From assembly GCA_964522605.1 (NCBI GenBank), contig CAZFWV010000112.1:1-18665 (forward strand): 18,665 bases of DNA. Direction: 5' to 3'. Below, in pieces: positions 15,371 to 18,665 of this stretch. The DNA is from CAVZLD01 sp964522605 (GTDB lineage Bacteria; Planctomycetota; Planctomycetia; Pirellulales; Pirellulaceae). Below the pieces are notes generated by a model. That model had not been told where the DNA came from. It made no database searches and saw only the letters and a program-made list of their open reading frames with translations. Position numbers and translations under genes: made by a program. The stretch's first letter is position 1. The number at the start of each line of letters is the position of its first letter.

Positions 15371-16600
15371 ATGAAGAACTGGCGATTGCCCTTCAAATCA
15401 GGGCTTAACACTGCAGTTGTTATTCTGTTCGGCGCATTCTGCGTCGTGGGTTGGTTGGCTTCGGCCGAAGCAGCTCTGCCAATCACGAATCTCTACAACA
15501 CCGGCGTGGATGATAATGGGGTCGCCCTTGGGGATTCTGCCGTCGATCCACACTATACGGTTGTCTCTGGTCCGAGTGGCGCGGTTGCTGCGTCGACAGT
15601 GATCGACGATGATTTTCCGATACCTCCATGGCTCGATAACAATGCCGGATCACGCTGGATCAGTCCCGGTGACGCCGATGCAAACGCAGCGCCGGGGACT
15701 TACGCTTACGAAACGACCTTTGACCTGACGGGCATGGATGTGAGCAATGTTGCCATCGTAGGCGGATGGGCCACCGACGACTCCAGTGGCGGCATCCTGC
15801 TCAACGGAACGTCGGTCTTTTCCGCGCCAACCGCTGGGTTCGGCGGTCTCACCTGGTTTGGCGTGAATTCCGCCAGCGCCGCGGCGGCAGGAGCATCGTT
15901 TGTTGAGGGGGTCAATACGTTGACCTTCCAAGTGGTGAATGGAGGTGAGGCAGCGAATCCGACCGGCTTGCGAGTGGACCGCGTTTACGCTCGAGGCGCA
16001 CCCGCCGGAACGTTGCCGATTCCTGGTCTTTACAATACGGGTGTTGATGACAATGGCGTGGTCTTGTCCGACGGTTCGGCCGACCCCCACTATGCGATGA
16101 CCGTTTCCCCTGAAGGCACCCCGGGTCCGGCAACGGCCATTACTTCGCCGCCATCGCCCCCCTGGATCCAACAGACTGCGTCCTCGCGCTGGATCGGCCC
16201 GAATGTCGTGGGAGGCAATGGGGAACCGGGCGTATACACGTTCGAGACGACTTTCGATCTGACCGGTCTGGACGCTTCGAGCGCCGTGATCACCGGCCTA
16301 TGGTCGGTCGATAATGCGGGAGCCGACATCTTGCTCAACGGCAATCCGACCGGCAATGCCCAGGTTGGCAGCTTTGTCGAACTGACACCGTTCAGCATCT
16401 CCGCGGCGGAAGGCGACGTCTTTCTGCCCGGATTAAACACGCTATCGTTTTCGGTCGAGAATGCCGCTCCCGCGGCGCCACCACTTGCCAACCCGATCGG
16501 GTTACGCGTCGAGGGGCTTGTCGCCTACGCGGTTCCTGAACCGGGTACGTGGGCGTTGTTGCTGCTGGGTGGATTGCTGGCATTTCGCCGTCGGCGCTAA
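15371..16600 (+). CDS. PEP-CTERM protein with two tandem beta-sandwich-like repeats
   Basis: This 409-residue secreted protein is probably anchored and then processed at the cell surface. A signal peptide covers about 1-34 (ending AEA/ALP). Two homologous units follow, about 36-214 and 215-385. Each begins LPI..LYNTGVDDNGV, has a DPHY motif, then SRWI.P, ETTFDLTG and ILLNG, and ends with a NP.GLRV motif. The C-terminus is a textbook PEP-CTERM sorting signal: VPEPGTWALLLLGG (about 388-401), then a basic tail of Arg residues. In known systems an exosortase recognises this signal; none is in the window. GAGGAG 4 bases before the ATG supports the start. The repeat unit resembles the jelly-roll ligand-binding sandwiches attached to glycosidases, so binding to exopolysaccharide is a reasonable guess. 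No catalytic motif is seen. Confidence 0.88.
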   Translation: MKNWRLPFKSGLNTAVVILFGAFCVVGWLASAEAALPITNLYNTGVDDNGVALGDSAVDPHYTVVSGPSGAVAASTVIDDDFPIPPWLDNNAGSRWISPGDADANAAPGTYAYETTFDLTGMDVSNVAIVGGWATDDSSGGILLNGTSVFSAPTAGFGGLTWFGVNSASAAAAGASFVEGVNTLTFQVVNGGEAANPTGLRVDRVYARGAPAGTLPIPGLYNTGVDDNGVVLSDGSADPHYAMTVSPEGTPGPATAITSPPSPPWIQQTASSRWIGPNVVGGNGEPGVYTFETTFDLTGLDASSAVITGLWSVDNAGADILLNGNPTGNAQVGSFVELTPFSISAAEGDVFLPGLNTLSFSVENAAPAAPPLANPIGLRVEGLVAYAVPEPGTWALLLLGGLLAFRRRR

Positions 16601-16653
16601 CGATTTCGATCGACAGGAAACCCGTACTGGGGCAAGACGGGTCTCAGGTCTAC

Positions 16654-16695
16654 CGGCCCCGGTCGCAACCTATGGCGATCGGGGCCGTTTTCGTT
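16654..16695 (+). terminator. Strong rho-independent terminator after the PEP-CTERM gene
   Basis: Bases 16654-16666 pair with 16675-16687 in a 13-bp stem with a single G-U pair and an 8-base loop, starting CGGCCCCGG and closing CGGGGCCG. The stem is followed directly by TTTTCGTT. It lies 54 bases after the PEP-CTERM stop codon and should insulate the lyase gene downstream. Confidence 0.85.
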
Positions 16696-16778
16696 GCGTG
16701 GAATCCGCGGTTTCTCGCTCGACGCCGCATCGCTCTCTGTCGCGCAAGTCTCCCCAAGCCAGGACCTACGTTCCGGGG

Positions 16779-16864
16779 CACGATTCATCTCTTCTTTAGC
16801 TGGTCTGGTGCTGAATCGTGTTGCCCACTAGAGTAAGGTCTTCCTATCGGGCGAGTGCCTTTTT
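16779..16864 (+). promoter_or_regulatory. Structured leader region upstream of the lyase
   Basis: A perfect 9-bp inverted repeat, CACGATTCA (16779-16787) and TGAATCGTG (16812-16820), encloses 24 bases. GGGC before the left arm could extend the stem with GCCC (16823-16826) across a two- to three-base bulge. A short hairpin, GGGC-GAGT-GCCT (16849-16860), is followed by TTTT. GGCAC within the left arm region can also pair with GTGCC at 16855-16859, so alternative folds exist. It could be an operator or an attenuator; no clear promoter is seen in 16696-16937. Confidence 0.3.
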
Positions 16865-16937
16865 GTTGCCTCGTCATCCAGCCGACGACGATCGGCCCCC
16901 AAACCTGCCGCCTTGTTTCCATTGAAAGGACCCTACT

Positions 16938-18383
16938 GTGATCGTGCGACTGTCTGACGGCAGAGAATTGCCGATTGAAATGTACAAAGTCCGAGTGGTT
17001 CAGAAGACGACGCTGCCGCCGATTTCGCAGCGACTCCAGGCGATCGAGGATGCCGGTTACAACACATTTCTGCTTTGGACCAAAGACATCTTCATCGATA
17101 TGTTAACCGACAGCGGAACCAACGCCATGAGTGACAATCAGTTGGCGGCGATGATGGTTTCCGACGATGCTTACGCCGGGGGAGAAAGCTACCGAAAGCT
17201 GGGATCCGCCATCAAAGATGTCTTGGGGTTTGACTACTACGTTCCCGCGCACCAGGGCCGGGCGGCGGAGCACTTGCTGGCGAAGATCTTCTGTCGCCCG
17301 GGTACCGCTGTCCCGATGAACTACCACTTTACGACGACCAAGGCGCATTTTGAGATGGGTGGCGCCGAAGTACTGGAAATCTACGGCGATGATGCGCTGG
17401 ACACGGCCAGTACGAATCCCTTCAAAGGAAATCTCGATCTGAAGAAATTTCAGGCCGTGATCGACCGATATGGGGCGAAGAACATTCCCTTCGTGCGGAT
17501 GGAAGCCACAACCAACCTGATTGGAGGTCAGCCGTTCTCCCTGGAAAATCTTCGTGGCGTCCGCGAAATGGCGCAGGCGCACGGGATCCCCGTGGTGATC
17601 GATTGCAGTCTGATCTCCGAAAACGCCTATTTCATTCGCTCGCGTGAGCCAGGCTACGAAAACGCATCGATCGCGGAAATCGTGCGGGAGATGATGTCAC
17701 AGGCGGACTTGATTTATCTGTCGGGGCGCAAGAGCACCTGCGTTCGCGGAGGACTATTGGCGACGAACAACCCGGACTACTTCAATCAGTTGAAGGCTTG
17801 GCTGCCGGTCTATGAAGGGTTCATCACCTACGGCGGGATGTCGAGCAAGGAAATTGAAGCGATGGCGGTTGGTCTGCGCGAAATGGTCGACCTGGACGTC
17901 GCAAGCAGTTCTGCCGACTTGATCAAGGACTTTGTTGAGAAAATGGTTGCTCGCGGGATTCCCGCCGTCACGCCCCCAGGAGGGTTGGCCGGGCACGTGG
18001 ACGCCATGAAGTTCCTCCCCCACATCCCGCAGACGCAGTATCCGGCCGGAGCCCTCGCCGCCGCCCTGTACTTGGTCTCCGGAGTCCGGAGTATGGAACG
18101 AGGTACCATCAGTATGGATCGCGACCAGCACGGCAATGACGTCCCGTCTGATCTCGAACTCTGCCGAATGGCGGTTCCGCGACGCGTCTATTCCATGTCG
18201 CACGTCGACTACGTCGTGGATCGCCTGGCCTGGCTTCATCAGAAACGCGACCTGGTGGGTGGTTTAGAGTTCTACGAAGAACCACCGGTACTTCGCTTCT
18301 TTACGGGAAAGCTGAAGGCTCTGGACAACTGGAGCCAAAAGCTCGCGGAGGCATTTCGCGCAGATTATGGTGACTCAGCCTGA
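16938..18383 (+). CDS. Tyrosine phenol-lyase/tryptophanase-family PLP enzyme
   Basis: This 481-residue cytoplasmic enzyme belongs to the beta-eliminating lyases (PF01212), which split aromatic amino acids into phenol or indole plus pyruvate and ammonia. Conserved features compared from memory with tyrosine phenol-lyase (TPL): DAYAGGES (Y79), PAHQGR (Q106, R108), FTTT (131-134), TNLIGGQP (N193), PLP-site D222, Schiff-base K265 in SGRKSTCVRGG, SGVRSMERG (R388, at the TPL Arg that contacts the phenol hydroxyl), VPRRVY (R415, substrate-carboxylate Arg) and RFF (453-455). The SMERG wording is TPL-like rather than tryptophanase-like. The PLP-contacting Arg three residues after D222 is Leu (L225), which is unusual. 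The start is GTG with AAAGGA 7 bases upstream. Length fits the family. Substrate remains open between Tyr, Trp and another amino acid. Confidence 0.87.
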   Translation: MIVRLSDGRELPIEMYKVRVVQKTTLPPISQRLQAIEDAGYNTFLLWTKDIFIDMLTDSGTNAMSDNQLAAMMVSDDAYAGGESYRKLGSAIKDVLGFDYYVPAHQGRAAEHLLAKIFCRPGTAVPMNYHFTTTKAHFEMGGAEVLEIYGDDALDTASTNPFKGNLDLKKFQAVIDRYGAKNIPFVRMEATTNLIGGQPFSLENLRGVREMAQAHGIPVVIDCSLISENAYFIRSREPGYENASIAEIVREMMSQADLIYLSGRKSTCVRGGLLATNNPDYFNQLKAWLPVYEGFITYGGMSSKEIEAMAVGLREMVDLDVASSSADLIKDFVEKMVARGIPAVTPPGGLAGHVDAMKFLPHIPQTQYPAGALAAALYLVSGVRSMERGTISMDRDQHGNDVPSDLELCRMAVPRRVYSMSHVDYVVDRLAWLHQKRDLVGGLEFYEEPPVLRFFTGKLKALDNWSQKLAEAFRADYGDSA

Positions 18384-18397
18384 TCGACTCGCGTTCG

Positions 18398-18412
18398 CCC
18401 CGCGACGCGGGG
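18398..18412. other. Hairpin after the lyase gene
   Basis: CCCCGC-GAC-GCGGGG forms a perfect 6-bp stem 14 bases after the lyase stop codon. No T-tract follows on the plus strand, so it is at best a weak or rho-assisted end point. Nothing else is evident in 18413-18510. Confidence 0.3.
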
Positions 18413-18522
18413 AACATTCGAGAGAATTCCTCCCCGCAGATCGGTCTTGATCCGATGCCGACGGCAGGTCAAACTGACTGGCCGAAGGATCTGGCAAGAG
18501 ACTGTGCAACGGAGGCTGTGCG

Positions 18523-18665
18523 TTGGAACTCCACGGCGTCAAACGGAATCTGATTGGGACCGCCGTGGGGGGGTCCTTGTTGCGCGGTCGACAACTGCTG
18601 GAACTGTGGCGCGCCGTCCGATCGAATCCTGAACGGGGTGGGATCGTCTGTCAGGATGTGTGTGC
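18523..18665 (+). CDS. Possible start of a further gene, TTG start, cut by window end
   Basis: An open frame runs from TTG at 18523 to the window edge (47 codons, incomplete). GGAGG (18511-18515) lies 7 bases before the TTG. The codons look like those of the neighbours and the product (LELHGVKRNLIGTAVGG..., then LLELWRAVR) reads as a normal protein, unlike the Arg-rich shadow in another frame. I do not recognise the family, and the frame is open upstream too, so the true start could differ. It lies 139 bp after the lyase on the same strand and may be cotranscribed. Confidence 0.4.
   Translation, partial: MELHGVKRNLIGTAVGGSLLRGRQLLELWRAVRSNPERGGIVCQDVC

Noticed and set aside
15371..16600. Adhesin or phage tail-like assignment for the PEP-CTERM repeats
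   Set aside because: Repeats alone do not support it; only a ligand-binding-type sandwich is hinted at.
16806..16831. Seven-codon GTG leader peptide (TnaC-like) before the lyase
   Set aside because: It reads VLNRVAH with no Trp or aromatic codon, has no ribosome site, and overlaps the inverted-repeat arm.
18447..18632. Plus-strand open frame of 61 codons near the window end
   Set aside because: Arg-rich and without a good ribosome site; the TTG frame at 18523 looks more like coding sequence.

Overview
The window reads as a planctomycete chromosome fragment, most likely from the Pirellulales group. The grounds are a moderately high GC content, a formylglycine-type sulfatase, a secreted HEAT-Hint protein, a PEP-CTERM protein and several long secreted carbohydrate-active proteins. 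This assignment is inference from gene content; no rRNA or other phylogenetic marker is present. I see no tRNA, rRNA, CRISPR array or insertion sequence.

Region 1 (about 1-9,900) looks like a glycan-degradation locus. A minus-strand operon runs from 8194 down to 173. It encodes a very large secreted protein joining a GH106 (alpha-L-rhamnosidase-type) enzyme to a YidR/DUF3748-like beta-propeller. A secreted BNR/Asp-box 'sialidase-like' protein follows with an ATGA overlap, then a sodium:solute symporter 103 bp further on. A secreted S1-type sulfatase is divergent from the operon (8378-9883). A simple working model is desulfation and rhamnoside cleavage outside the cytoplasm, then uptake of the released product by the symporter. 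A degenerate palindromic repeat sits between the convergent sulfatase and the next gene.

Region 2 (about 10,000-13,080) is a nitrogen-assimilation pair. A stand-alone FMN-type glutamate synthase domain protein with an N-terminal cysteine cluster is divergent from an NrpR-like repressor (winged helix plus DUF128). The 309-bp spacer holds two short palindromes and a 12-bp inverted pair sharing a GGCA/TGCC half-site, which are candidate operators.

Region 3 (about 13,080-15,210) is a secreted HEAT-repeat protein ending in an intein/Hedgehog-type Hint domain. It follows a good sigma-70 promoter (TTGGTA-N18-TATAAT). A 100-N assembly gap (15212-15311) comes right after it.

Region 4 (about 15,310-18,665) holds a two-repeat PEP-CTERM protein closed by a strong intrinsic terminator, then a structured leader and a GTG-started tyrosine phenol-lyase/tryptophanase-family enzyme with an unusual PLP-site substitution. 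The start of a possible further gene follows, cut by the window end.
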